Shown: one piece after another, positions 47,031 to 55,598 of the stretch
How the letters are laid out: every line of letters starts with the position of its first letter
Numbering within the stretch: the first letter of the stretch is position 1
Position numbers and translations under genes: made by a program
Notes under the pieces: generated by a model
What the model saw: the letters and a program-made list of their open reading frames with translations, nothing else
What the model was told of the DNA's origin: nothing
Databases searched by the model: none
Origin: Paracoccus methylarcula
GTDB lineage: Bacteria; Pseudomonadota; Alphaproteobacteria; Rhodobacterales; Rhodobacteraceae
Direction of reading: 5' to 3'
Assembly (NCBI RefSeq): GCF_003007735.2
Contig: NZ_PXNQ02000010.1
Coordinates: 124,001 to 188,000 of the forward strand
Length of the DNA: 64,000 nucleotides

Positions 47031-48638
47031 TCAACCCAAAAGACGCCGCGCGATCACTTGCGCCTGAATTTCCGCCGCGCCCTCGAAGATATTGAGGATT
47101 CGCGCGTCGCACAGGACCCGGCTGATCTGGTATTCCAGCGCGAAACCGTTGCCGCCATGGATTTGCAGCGCGTTGTCAGCCGCTGCCCATGCCACGCGGG
47201 CACCCAGCAGCTTGGCCATCCCGGCCTCGAGGTCGCAGCGATGGCCGTGATCCTTCTCCCATGCGCTGAAATAGGTCAGTTGCCGGGCGATCATGATCTC
47301 GACCGCCATCATCGCCAGCTTGTCGGCGACGCGCGGGAAATGCACCAGCGACTTGCCGAACTGCTTGCGATCCAGCGCGTATTGCAAGCCCAGCTCAAGC
47401 GCGTTCTGGGCCACGCCGATGGCACGGGCGGCAGTCTGGATACGAGCCGATTCAAAGGTTTGCATCAATTGCTTGAAGCCCTGCCCAGGAGTGCCGCCAA
47501 GCAGGTTCTCGCCCTTGATCTCGAAACCGTCAAAGCCGAGCTCGTATTCCTTCATGCCGCGATAGCCCAGCACCTCGATCTCGCCGCCGGTCATGCCGGG
47601 GGTGGGGAACGGATCGCCATCGTCGCCCGGAGTCTTCTCGGCGATGAACATCGACAGGCCCCGGTAATCCGTGGTCTCGGGATCGGTGCGGGCCAGCAGC
47701 GTCATGATATGGGTGCGGGCGGCATGGGTGATCCAGGTCTTGTTGCCGGTGACCTTCCAATTCTCGTCATCCTTGACCGCACGGGTCCGCAGGCTGCCCA
47801 GGTCGCTGCCGGTATTGGGCTCGGTGAACACGGCGGTCGGCAGGATTTCGCCGCTCGCCAGCCGGGGCAGCCAATGCTCCTTTTGCGCATCCGTACCGCC
47901 GCCGAGAATCAGTTCCGCCGCGATCTCGCTGCGCGTGCCAAGCGAACCCACGCCGATATAACCGCGCGAAAGTTCCTCGCTGACCACCACCATCGCAGCC
48001 TTGGACATGCCCAATCCGCCGAGATTCTCGGGGATGGTCAGGCCGAAGACGCCCAGTTCGGCCAGTTCCTCGATGATTGCCATCGGGATGAACTCGTCCT
48101 TCAGATGCCATTCATGGGCATGCGGCACGACCTTGTCGTCGGACCAGCGGCGGAACTGGTCGCGGATCATTTCCAGATCCTCGTCCAGCCCGGTGGCGCC
48201 GAATGTCGCGCTGCCCCGGTTCTCGGCGATCAGGGCGGCAAGCCGGGCGCGGGTCTCGGGCGCGTTCCCGGCCATCAGCGCGCGGGCCGCATCCGATGGC
48301 TGCCAGTCGATCCCCAGATCCGAGAGGCGGGCGAACTCGTTCTGGCTCATCGGAATGCCGCCTGCGATCTGGGCCAGGTATTCGCCAAAGCCGATCTGCA
48401 GGATCAGTTCCTCCATCTCGCCTTCGACGCGCTCACCCCAAGCGGCGAGTTGCTTGAGCGCTTCGACATAGGTTGTCAGCCATGACAGCGCATGGGCGGC
48501 ATGTTGGTGCTGTTCCAGAAGTTCGGCATCGGGTTTGTCCCCGGGGGCAACCATGCCTCGCAACGCCTCGGTGGCGCGCTTCTGCAAATCCTCGATTTCG
48601 GGCAGGACGGTTTCAGTCCGGTGCTGCATGTCTTTCAT
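47031..48638 (-). CDS. mcd: (2S)-methylsuccinyl-CoA dehydrogenase
   Basis: A 535-residue flavin acyl-CoA dehydrogenase with an N-terminal extension of about 150 residues (HALSWLTTYVEALKQLAAWGERV and GIPMSQNEFARLSDLG), which sets Mcd of the ethylmalonyl-CoA pathway apart from ordinary acyl-CoA dehydrogenases. It has TEPNTGSDLGSL, YRGMKEYELGFDGFEI and the C-terminal ALEYQISRVLCDARILNIFEG. Mcd makes mesaconyl-CoA during acetyl-CoA assimilation without isocitrate lyase. Electrons would go through ETF to ETF-QO. The ATG at 48638 follows AAAGGACG. It lies behind bhcR on the same strand. Confidence 0.84.
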   Translation of the reverse strand: MKDMQHRTETVLPEIEDLQKRATEALRGMVAPGDKPDAELLEQHQHAAHALSWLTTYVEALKQLAAWGERVEGEMEELILQIGFGEYLAQIAGGIPMSQNEFARLSDLGIDWQPSDAARALMAGNAPETRARLAALIAENRGSATFGATGLDEDLEMIRDQFRRWSDDKVVPHAHEWHLKDEFIPMAIIEELAELGVFGLTIPENLGGLGMSKAAMVVVSEELSRGYIGVGSLGTRSEIAAELILGGGTDAQKEHWLPRLASGEILPTAVFTEPNTGSDLGSLRTRAVKDDENWKVTGNKTWITHAARTHIMTLLARTDPETTDYRGLSMFIAEKTPGDDGDPFPTPGMTGGEIEVLGYRGMKEYELGFDGFEIKGENLLGGTPGQGFKQLMQTFESARIQTAARAIGVAQNALELGLQYALDRKQFGKSLVHFPRVADKLAMMAVEIMIARQLTYFSAWEKDHGHRCDLEAGMAKLLGARVAWAAADNALQIHGGNGFALEYQISRVLCDARILNIFEGAAEIQAQVIARRLLG

Positions 48639-48757
48639 CGATTCGTCCTTTCGCGGCGTTGCAGCATTGCTAGAGCCTTCGCAATCGCAGCGCAACTATA
48701 ATGCAAAAAGACGGCTGTTTGAGACTGAAAATGTCGTACCGAATTTGGGGATCGCTC

Positions 48758-48780
48758 AGGTATTCAAGCAAGGAAGAAAG
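48758..48780 (+). repeat. Intergenic repeat, degenerate copy E
   Basis: AGGTATTCAAGCAAGGAAGA followed by AAG resembles the copies at 45187 and 40840 but with several changes. It is located in the 157-base gap between bhcR and mcd, just past the end of bhcR. Confidence 0.4.
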
Positions 48781-48795
48781 GCCGGGCCGGGCGGA

Positions 48796-49599
48796 TCAAC
48801 CGCCCAGGGCTTGTGTCAGTTCCTGGGCGGAGGAGGCCACTGCCGCGCCAAGGGTCTTAACATGTTCATGCCCGATACGATGCGTGGGCCCGCTGACCGA
48901 GAGACCCGCGACGGCCTCTCCGGTCAGGTCGAAGACCGGGGCGGCGATACAGCGCATGCCGCGCGTGCGTTCCTCGTCATCGAAGGAAAAGCCGCGGGCG
49001 CGAATGCGGGTCATGTCCTCTTGCAGGGCTTCCGGACTGGTCAGGGTCTTGTCGGTGAAACGCGGCAGTTCGGAATTGTCGAGCAGGTTCCGCAGCGTCT
49101 CGGGACGGCCAAAGGCCAGCAGCGCCTTGCCGATGCCCGAGGCATGCAGGGGCGAGCGGGTGCCGGGCGGGAAAAAGGCGCGGATCGTCTCATGCGTCTC
49201 GGCCTGGCTGACGAAGAGCACCGCGTTGCCGTTGAGAATGCCGAGATTGGCGGTCTCTCCGGTATGTTCCATCAGGGCGCGCAGGATCGGCCGGGCGCGT
49301 TCCACGATGCCTGATCGGCGCATGAAGGCCGAGCCGAGACGGAAGGTGGCGGGGCCGATATGCCATGTCTGGGTGGCCGGATCGCTTTCGGCGACGCCGC
49401 GCGCGGCCAGCGTATGCAGGACCCGGTGCACGGTCGAGGGCGATTGCTTCATCTGCTCGGCAACTTCGCTTAGCGTCAGGCCGGGATTGGCCGCCAGCAG
49501 GTCGAGAATATCCAATGCGCGATCCAGCGCCTGGATGGTGCCGGATGTTTCGGGCGCGTCCTTGCGCGGGCGGCCCCGGCGGCGAGTCGGTTCGGCCAT
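48796..49599 (-). CDS. bhcR: IclR-family regulator of the beta-hydroxyaspartate cycle (BhcR)
   Basis: A 267-residue IclR-type regulator. A basic N-terminal tail (RRRGRPRKD) is followed by the winged helix (LTLSEVAEQMKQSPSTVHRVLHTLAARG) and the effector domain (MEHTGETANLGILNGNAVLFVSQ and SGIGKALLAFG). In Paracoccus denitrificans BhcR binds the bhc promoter and responds to glyoxylate. Here it faces bhcA across 185 bases, exactly as in that organism. A strong GGAGGT precedes the start at 49599. Confidence rests on context as well as family. Confidence 0.88.
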   Translation of the reverse strand: MAEPTRRRGRPRKDAPETSGTIQALDRALDILDLLAANPGLTLSEVAEQMKQSPSTVHRVLHTLAARGVAESDPATQTWHIGPATFRLGSAFMRRSGIVERARPILRALMEHTGETANLGILNGNAVLFVSQAETHETIRAFFPPGTRSPLHASGIGKALLAFGRPETLRNLLDNSELPRFTDKTLTSPEALQEDMTRIRARGFSFDDEERTRGMRCIAAPVFDLTGEAVAGLSVSGPTHRIGHEHVKTLGAAVASSAQELTQALGG

Positions 49600-49633
49600 T
49601 ATTTACCTCCGCTTGATGATGCATCCTCATTGC

Positions 49634-49646
49634 GGCGAAAATCGCC
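49634..49646. promoter_or_regulatory. Short inverted repeat close to the bhcR start
   Basis: GGCGA and TCGCC arms flank AAA, making a perfect 13-base palindrome 35 bases from the bhcR start codon. It may be a second regulator site or chance. Confidence 0.3.
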
Positions 49647-49695
49647 TTGGGCAAGTGGAAAATCCCAACTGGCTGGAAAGACGTCATAATATGGC

Positions 49696-49718
49696 ATATT
49701 TCCGCTGATCGGAAATAT
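49696..49718. promoter_or_regulatory. Strong 9-bp inverted repeat, candidate BhcR operator
   Basis: ATATTTCCG (49696-49704) and CGGAAATAT (49710-49718) are perfect inverse arms separated by CTGAT. This is the best palindrome in the bhcR-bhcA gap and has a size fit for an IclR dimer. Its centre is about 60 bases before the expected bhcA transcription start, a place suited to an activator. Confidence 0.55.
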
Positions 49719-49730
49719 TTTCCAGAAAAA

Positions 49731-49759
49731 TTGCGGCATTGCAATAGGCGCGATACATT
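49731..49759 (+). promoter_or_regulatory. Candidate promoter of the bhcABCD operon
   Basis: TTGCGG at 49731-49736 and TACATT at 49754-49759 are spaced by exactly 17 bases and match the sigma-70 pattern at four of six positions each. Transcription would start near 49767, just before the GGAGGAG ribosome site at 49773. Confidence 0.45.
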
Positions 49760-49784
49760 AACGATAACCCGCAGGAGGAGTGCC

Positions 49785-50972
49785 ATGACAAGCCAGAACC
49801 CCGTTTTCATCCCCGGCCCGACCAATATCCCCGAGATATTGCGCAAGGCCGTGGACATGCCCACGATCGATCACCGCAGCCCGGTTTTCGGCAAGATCCT
49901 TCATCCCGCGCTGGAGGGGGTGAAGAAGGTTCTGAAGACCACCGAGGGGCAGGTCTTCGTCTTTCCCTCGACCGGCACCGGCGGGTGGGAGACCGCGATT
50001 TCCAACACCCTGTCGCCGGGTGACAAGATCCTGGCCACGCGCAACGGCATGTTCAGCCATCGCTGGATCGACATGTGCCAGCGCCACGGGCTGGATGTCG
50101 AGGTCGTGACGCAGGAATGGGGCGAGGGCGTTCCCGCCGATCGCTTCGAGGAGATCCTGACCGCCGACAAGGCGCATCAGATCAAGGCCGTGCTGGCCAC
50201 GCATAACGAAACCGCGACCGGCGTGAAATCCGATATCGCCGCCGTTCGCCGCGCCCTGGACGCGGCGGGGCATCCGGCGCTGCTTTTCGTCGATGGCGTC
50301 AGCTCGATCGGCAGCATGGATTTCCGCATGGACGAATGGGGCGTCGATATCGCCATCACCGGCTCGCAGAAAGGCTTCATGCTGCCGCCCGGCCTGGCGA
50401 TTATCGGCTTTTCGCCCAAGGCGATGGCGGCGGTCGAGACGGCAAAACTGCCGCGTACCTTCTTTGACATTCGCGACATGGCCAAGGGCTATGCGGCGAA
50501 CGGCTTTCCCTATACGCCTCCGGTCGGGCTGCTGAACGGGCTGAACCTGTCCACGCAGATGCTGCTGGAGGAGGGGCTGGAGAATGTCTTTGCCCGCCAC
50601 CACCGCATCGCCGAAGGCGTCCGCAAGGCCGTCTCGGCATGGGGGCTGCAGCTTTGCGCCACCCGGCCCGAGCTTTATTCCGACAGCGTCAGCGCGATCC
50701 GCGTGCCGGAAGGCTTTGACGCCAACAAGGTCGTCAGCCACGCGCTGGAATCCTATGGCGTCGCCTTCGGGACCGGTCTGGGCGATGTCGCGGGCAAGGT
50801 GTTCCGCATCGGCCATCTTGGCAGCCTGACCGATGTCATGGCGCTGTCGGGCATTGCCACCGCCGAGATGGTCATGGCCGATCTTGGCCTGCCGGTGACG
50901 CTTGGCAGCGGCGTTGCCGCCGCGCAGGAGCATTACCGCAAAAGCGCGACCGCCATCGAAAAGGCCGCATGA
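49785..50972 (+). CDS. bhcA: Aspartate-glyoxylate aminotransferase
   Basis: A 395-residue class V PLP aminotransferase. The family start is NPVFIPGPTNIPEILRKAVDMP; PLP should bind Lys196 in TGSQKGFMLPPG, with DHRSP near the N-terminus. In the beta-hydroxyaspartate cycle BhcA converts glyoxylate to glycine with aspartate as amino donor. The ATG at 49785 follows GCAGGAGGAG. It overlaps bhcB by four bases. Taken alone it could be called serine-glyoxylate aminotransferase, but with bhcB-D and bhcR next to it BhcA is the better assignment. Confidence 0.93.
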   Translation: MTSQNPVFIPGPTNIPEILRKAVDMPTIDHRSPVFGKILHPALEGVKKVLKTTEGQVFVFPSTGTGGWETAISNTLSPGDKILATRNGMFSHRWIDMCQRHGLDVEVVTQEWGEGVPADRFEEILTADKAHQIKAVLATHNETATGVKSDIAAVRRALDAAGHPALLFVDGVSSIGSMDFRMDEWGVDIAITGSQKGFMLPPGLAIIGFSPKAMAAVETAKLPRTFFDIRDMAKGYAANGFPYTPPVGLLNGLNLSTQMLLEEGLENVFARHHRIAEGVRKAVSAWGLQLCATRPELYSDSVSAIRVPEGFDANKVVSHALESYGVAFGTGLGDVAGKVFRIGHLGSLTDVMALSGIATAEMVMADLGLPVTLGSGVAAAQEHYRKSATAIEKAA

Positions 50973-51934
50973 TGAAGGATCAGACCATGTATATTCCAAC
51001 GCTGGAGGACATGCTGGCGGCGCGGGAACGGATCGCGGGTCATGTGCATCGGACCCCGGTTCTGACCTCGCGCATGTTGAACGAACTGACCGGGGCCGAG
51101 CTGTTCTTCAAATGCGAGAACCTGCAGAAGGCCGGGGCGTTCAAGGCGCGCGGGGCTTCGAACGCGGTATTCGGTTTGACTGACGAGCAGGCTGCGAAAG
51201 GGGTTGCCACCCATTCCAGCGGCAATCACGGCACCTGCCTGTCCTATGCTGCGGGACGGCGCGGCATTCCCTGCACCGTGGTGATGCCGCGCACCGCGCC
51301 ACAGGCCAAGAAGGACGCCGTCCGGGGCTATGGCGGGCGCGTGGTGGAATGCGAACCCTCCACCTCCAGCCGCGAGGCGGTGTTTGCCGAGGTCGTGGCC
51401 GAGACCGGGGCGGAATTCGTCCATCCCTATAATGATCCACGGGTGATCGCGGGGCAGGGCACATGTTCGGCCGAGCTGATCGAGCAGGTCGAAGGTCTGG
51501 ATGCCGTGATCGCGCCGATCGGCGGCGGCGGGATGGTGTCGGGCACCTGCCTGACCCTGTCGAACCTTGCCCCGAACGTGAAGATCTATGCCGCCGAGCC
51601 CGAGCAGGCCGATGATGCCATGCGCAGTTTCAAGGCCGGTCATATCATCGCCGATGATGCGCCGGACACGGTGGCGGACGGGCTGAAAGTGCCGCTGAAG
51701 GAACTGACATGGCATTTCGTGCAGCGCCATGTCACCGACATCCTGACCGCCTCGGAGGCCGAGATCGTCGAGGCGATGAAGCTGATCTGGAAGCGCATGA
51801 AGATCGTGATGGAGCCCAGCAGCGCCGTGCCGTTGGCCACCATCCTGAAGAACCGCGACGTTTTTGCCGGCCAAAGGGTCGGCTTCATCATCACCGGCGG
51901 CAATGTCGATCTTGACAAGCTGCCTTGGAATTGA
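50969..51934 (+). CDS. bhcB: beta-hydroxyaspartate dehydratase
   Basis: A 321-residue fold-type II PLP enzyme of the serine/threonine dehydratase group. PLP binds Lys59 in AGAFKARGASNA, followed by SSGNHGTCLSYAAG and the glycine loop PIGGGGMVSG. BhcB dehydrates (2R,3S)-beta-hydroxyaspartate to iminosuccinate. In isolation it would be annotated threonine or hydroxyaspartate dehydratase; the four-gene context makes BhcB likely. Its ATG overlaps the bhcA stop and bhcC follows 11 bases later. Confidence 0.92.
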   Translation: MMKDQTMYIPTLEDMLAARERIAGHVHRTPVLTSRMLNELTGAELFFKCENLQKAGAFKARGASNAVFGLTDEQAAKGVATHSSGNHGTCLSYAAGRRGIPCTVVMPRTAPQAKKDAVRGYGGRVVECEPSTSSREAVFAEVVAETGAEFVHPYNDPRVIAGQGTCSAELIEQVEGLDAVIAPIGGGGMVSGTCLTLSNLAPNVKIYAAEPEQADDAMRSFKAGHIIADDAPDTVADGLKVPLKELTWHFVQRHVTDILTASEAEIVEAMKLIWKRMKIVMEPSSAVPLATILKNRDVFAGQRVGFIITGGNVDLDKLPWN

Positions 51935-51945
51935 GGGAGGAAACC

Positions 51946-53109
51946 ATGAACGCACCTGCGAATTTCGATGGGCTGGAAGTTGGCTTCGACGTGCCGGCGC
52001 TGCCGGGGATGGATGAGGCGGATATTCAAACTCCCTGCCTGGTCCTCGATCTGGACGCGCTTGAGCGCAACATCAAGAAGATGGGCGATTATGCCAAAGC
52101 ACATGGGATGCGGCACCGCGCCCATGGCAAGATGCATAAATCGGTCGATGTGCTGAAGTTGCAGGAAAAGCTGGGCGGCGCCATTGGTGTCTGCTGCCAG
52201 AAAGTGTCCGAAGCCGAAGTTTTCGTGCGCGGCGGCATCAAGGATGTGCTGGTGTCGAACCAGGTCCGCGACCCGGCCAAGATCGACCGTCTGGCCCGCC
52301 TGCCAAAACTGGGCAGCCGGATCATCGTTTGCGTCGATGATGTCGCGAATGTCGCCGATCTCTCGGCGGCGGCGCAAAAACACGGCACCACGCTGGAGGT
52401 CTTTGTCGAGATCGATTGCGGCGCGGGCCGCTGCGGCGTCAAGACGACCCCGGAAGTGGTCGAGATCGCCAAGGCCGTGGATGCGGCCGAGGGCCTCAAA
52501 TTCACCGGCATCCAAGCCTATCAGGGCGCGATGCAGCATATTGACGGCTTCGATGACCGCAAGGCCAAGCTGGACGCCGCCATCGCGCAGGTGAAAGACG
52601 CCGTGGACGGGCTCAAGGCCGTGGGGCTGGAGCCGGAACTGGTCTCGGGCGGTGGCACCGGGTCCTATTATTTCGAAAGCAATTCGGGCGTTTACAACGA
52701 ATTGCAATGCGGCTCCTATGCCTTCATGGATGCCGATTATGGTCGCATCCTGGACCAGGACGGCAACCGCATCGACAAGGGCGAATGGGAGAACGCGCTG
52801 TTCATCCTGACCAGCGTCATGAGCCACGCGAAAGCCGACAAGGCGATCTGCGATGCCGGCCTCAAGGCGCAGTCGGTCGATAGCGGGCTGCCCTTTATCT
52901 ATGGCCGCGAGGATGTGAAATACATCAAGTGCAGCGATGAGCATGGCGTGATCGACGATCCCGAGGGCGTGCTGAAGGTCAATGACAAGCTGCGGCTGGT
53001 GCCGGGCCATTGCGATCCGACCTGCAATGTCCATGACTGGTATGTGGGTGTCCGGAACGGCAAGGTGGAAACCGTCTGGCCGGTCAGCGCACGCGGGAAG
53101 GCTTACTGA
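51946..53109 (+). CDS. bhcC: beta-hydroxyaspartate aldolase
   Basis: A 387-residue alanine-racemase-fold PLP enzyme related to D-threonine aldolase. TPCLVLDLDALERNI opens the barrel, the PLP lysine is expected at Lys62 in RAHGKMHKS, and the C-terminal metal site is GHCDPTCNVHDWYV. BhcC condenses glycine with glyoxylate to (2R,3S)-beta-hydroxyaspartate, the carbon-joining step of the cycle. GGGAGGAAA precedes the ATG at 51946. Its stop overlaps the bhcD start. Confidence 0.93.
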   Translation: MNAPANFDGLEVGFDVPALPGMDEADIQTPCLVLDLDALERNIKKMGDYAKAHGMRHRAHGKMHKSVDVLKLQEKLGGAIGVCCQKVSEAEVFVRGGIKDVLVSNQVRDPAKIDRLARLPKLGSRIIVCVDDVANVADLSAAAQKHGTTLEVFVEIDCGAGRCGVKTTPEVVEIAKAVDAAEGLKFTGIQAYQGAMQHIDGFDDRKAKLDAAIAQVKDAVDGLKAVGLEPELVSGGGTGSYYFESNSGVYNELQCGSYAFMDADYGRILDQDGNRIDKGEWENALFILTSVMSHAKADKAICDAGLKAQSVDSGLPFIYGREDVKYIKCSDEHGVIDDPEGVLKVNDKLRLVPGHCDPTCNVHDWYVGVRNGKVETVWPVSARGKAY

Positions 53110-54070
53110 TGTGGGTTGTTCCAGAAAAAGAGATTGCCGGGCTGATGACGTCCGAGGCGGCATTCGATGCTGTCGAGGCGGTGTTTGCCGCGATGGCGAG
53201 CGGGGAAGCTATAACTTCCCCGTCGTGCGCGAGGCAATCGGGCATGAGGATGCGCTTTACGGCTTCAAGGGCGGCTTCGACAAGAGCGCCCTGAACCTGG
53301 GGCTGAAGGCCGGGGGCTACTGGCCGAACAACCAGAAACACGGCCTGATCAACCATCAGTCCACCGTGTTCCTGTTCGACCCGGATACCGGGCGGGTCTC
53401 GGCGGCGGTCGGGGGCAACCTGCTGACCGCCCTGCGCACCGCCGCGGCAAGCGCCGTCTCGATCAAGCATCTTGCGCCCGAGGGGGCCAAGGTGCTGGGG
53501 ATGATCGGCGCGGGCCATCAATCGGCCTTCCAGATGAAGGCCGCCGCCCGCGTGGGTCAATTCGAGCGTGTTATCGGCTGGAACCCGCATCCCGAGATGC
53601 TGACCCGGCTGGCCGATACCGCCGCCGAACTGGGCCTGCCCTTCGAGGCGGTGGAACTGCCCCGGCTTGGGGCCGAGGCGGATGTGATCATCTCGATCAC
53701 CTCGGCTTTCGAGCCGCTCCTGATGAACGGGCAGGTGAAGGGGCGCACCCATATCGCCGCGATGGGCACCGATACCAAGGGCAAGCAGGAACTCGATCCG
53801 GCGCTGGTCGCACGGGCGCGCCTGTTTACCGACGAGATTGCCCAATCGCTCAGCATCGGTGAATTTCAGCACGCCAGCGCGGCGGGAAGCATTTCCGACA
53901 GCGACGTTACCGCGATAGGTCAGGTCATCACTGGCAATCACGAGGGGCGTGGCGATGCGGAAGTCACCATTTTCGATGGCACCGGGGTCGGGTTGCAGGA
54001 TCTTGCGGTCGCGGGCGCGGTCGTCGATCTTGCACGACAGCAGGGAAAGGCCATCGAGGTCGAGATCTGA
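53109..54070 (+). CDS. bhcD: Iminosuccinate reductase (one-base frameshift near 53209)
   Basis: An ornithine cyclodeaminase/mu-crystallin-family NAD(P)H enzyme, 320 residues after repair. It has GGFDKSALNLGLKAGGY, the dinucleotide fold VLGMIGAGHQSAFQMKAA and IGEFQHASAAG. BhcD reduces iminosuccinate to aspartate, which returns to BhcA and closes the cycle. The frame is lost at GAAGCTATAAC; GAAGCCTATAAC restores GEAYNFPVVREAIG, a typical N-terminal motif. Its ATG overlaps the bhcC stop (TGATG). The transporter gene starts 35 bases on, with no hairpin between them. Confidence 0.92.
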
Positions 54071-54105
54071 ACGTAATTCGTCATTAGTGGAAAGGGAGGT
54101 CCGCA

Positions 54106-55598
54106 ATGTCCGATGCCAGTATTGAGGCAGGCAAGCCTGGGACGGTGCATACCGTCGATGAAATCTTGCCGGCGCCAAAGCTCATCACTCTAGGGTTCCA
54201 GCATGTGCTGGTCATGTATGCTGGCGCGATCGCGGTTCCGCTGATTGTCGGCAGGGCGCTGCAATTGTCGCCCGAGGAGGTCGCGTTCCTGATCTCGGCC
54301 GACCTGTTCGTCTGCGGGATCGTATCGATCATTCAAAGCCTTGGCACAACGCAATATTTCGGCATCAAGCTGCCCGTGATGATGGGCGTGACATTCGCCT
54401 CGGTCGGACCGATGGTGGCCATCGCCTCGGCACTCCGGGACATGAGGGGGCAAGGGCGCTGTTCGGCTCGATCATTGCGGCGGGCCTGATCGGGATCCTG
54501 CTTGCGCCACTGGTCAGCAGGATGCTGCGCTTCTTTCCGCCGGTGGTGACGGGGACGCTGATCCTGACCATCGGCATCAGCCTGATGCCTATCGGTATCA
54601 ACTGGATCTTCGGCCTGCCGGTCGGACCGACCGCGCCCAAGATCGTCGATCCCGCGGCGCAGGAATGGCTTGCCCAGGCCCTGGCGGCGGGAGGCGTGCC
54701 GGATGGGGTGCAACTGGCTCCGACGGTGAAGAACCCGGCCTATGCCTCGGGTCAGAACATCCTGATCGCGGTCCTGGTGCTGGGCACGATCCTGCTGATT
54801 TCGCGCTTTGCCAAGGGGTTCGTCGCCAATATCGCGGTTCTGATCGGTATCGCCGCCGGTGGCGTGGTGGCCGCGATGCTGGGCATGATGCATTTCGAGA
54901 AGGTCGGCGAGGCAAGCTGGTTCGCCCTGATCAAGCCGCTGCATTTCGGCATGCCGATATTCGACCCGATCATGATCCTGACCATGCTGCTGGTCATGCT
55001 GGTGACGATGATCGAATCCACCGGCATGTTCCTTGCCCTCAGCGATATCTGCAAGAAGCCGCTGACCCAGAAATCGCTGGCCGCCGGTCTGCGGGCCGAC
55101 GGGTTGGGCACGGCGATCGGCGGGCTGTTCAACACCTTCCCCTATACCTCCTTCAGCCAGAATGTCGGCCTTGTCGGCGTCACCGGCATCCGCTCGCGCT
55201 TCGTCTGCGTGGCGGGCGGCGCGATCATGATCGTGCTGGGGCTGATCCCGAAAATGGGCGCGCTGGTGGAAAGCCTGCCGACAACGGTTCTGGGCGGCGC
55301 CGGGCTGGTGATGTTCGGCATGGTCGCTGCGACCGGCGTGCGTATCCTCGCCCGCGTCGATTTCGCGAATAACCGGCATAACCTGTTCATCGTGGCGATC
55401 TCGGTCGGGATCGGGATGATCCCGATGATCGCGCCCGATTTCAACCAGTGGATGCCGCATGCGATCCACCCGCTGATCCATTCCGGCATCCTGCTGGCGG
55501 CGATCTCGGCGGTGCTGCTGAACTGGTTCTATAACGGCGCGCCGCATATCAGCGAAGACGATGTGCGCGAGGCGGGGCACGCGTCCGATGCCCACTAG
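54106..55598 (+). CDS. NCS2-family purine/urate permease (one-base frameshift near 54436)
   Basis: A nucleobase:cation symporter-2 protein, 497 residues after repair, with about 14 helices. LGFQHVLVMYAGAIAVPLIVG and KLPVMMGVTFASVGP mark the first half; NTFPYTSFSQNVGLVGVTG, part of the substrate-binding signature, marks the second. The break lies between SA and GHEGARALFGS; restoring one C (CTCCCGG) gives ALPGHEGARAL. Neighbouring deaminase and urate genes point to xanthine, urate or a related purine. It probably shares a transcript with bhcABCD and overlaps the deaminase gene. Confidence 0.87.
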
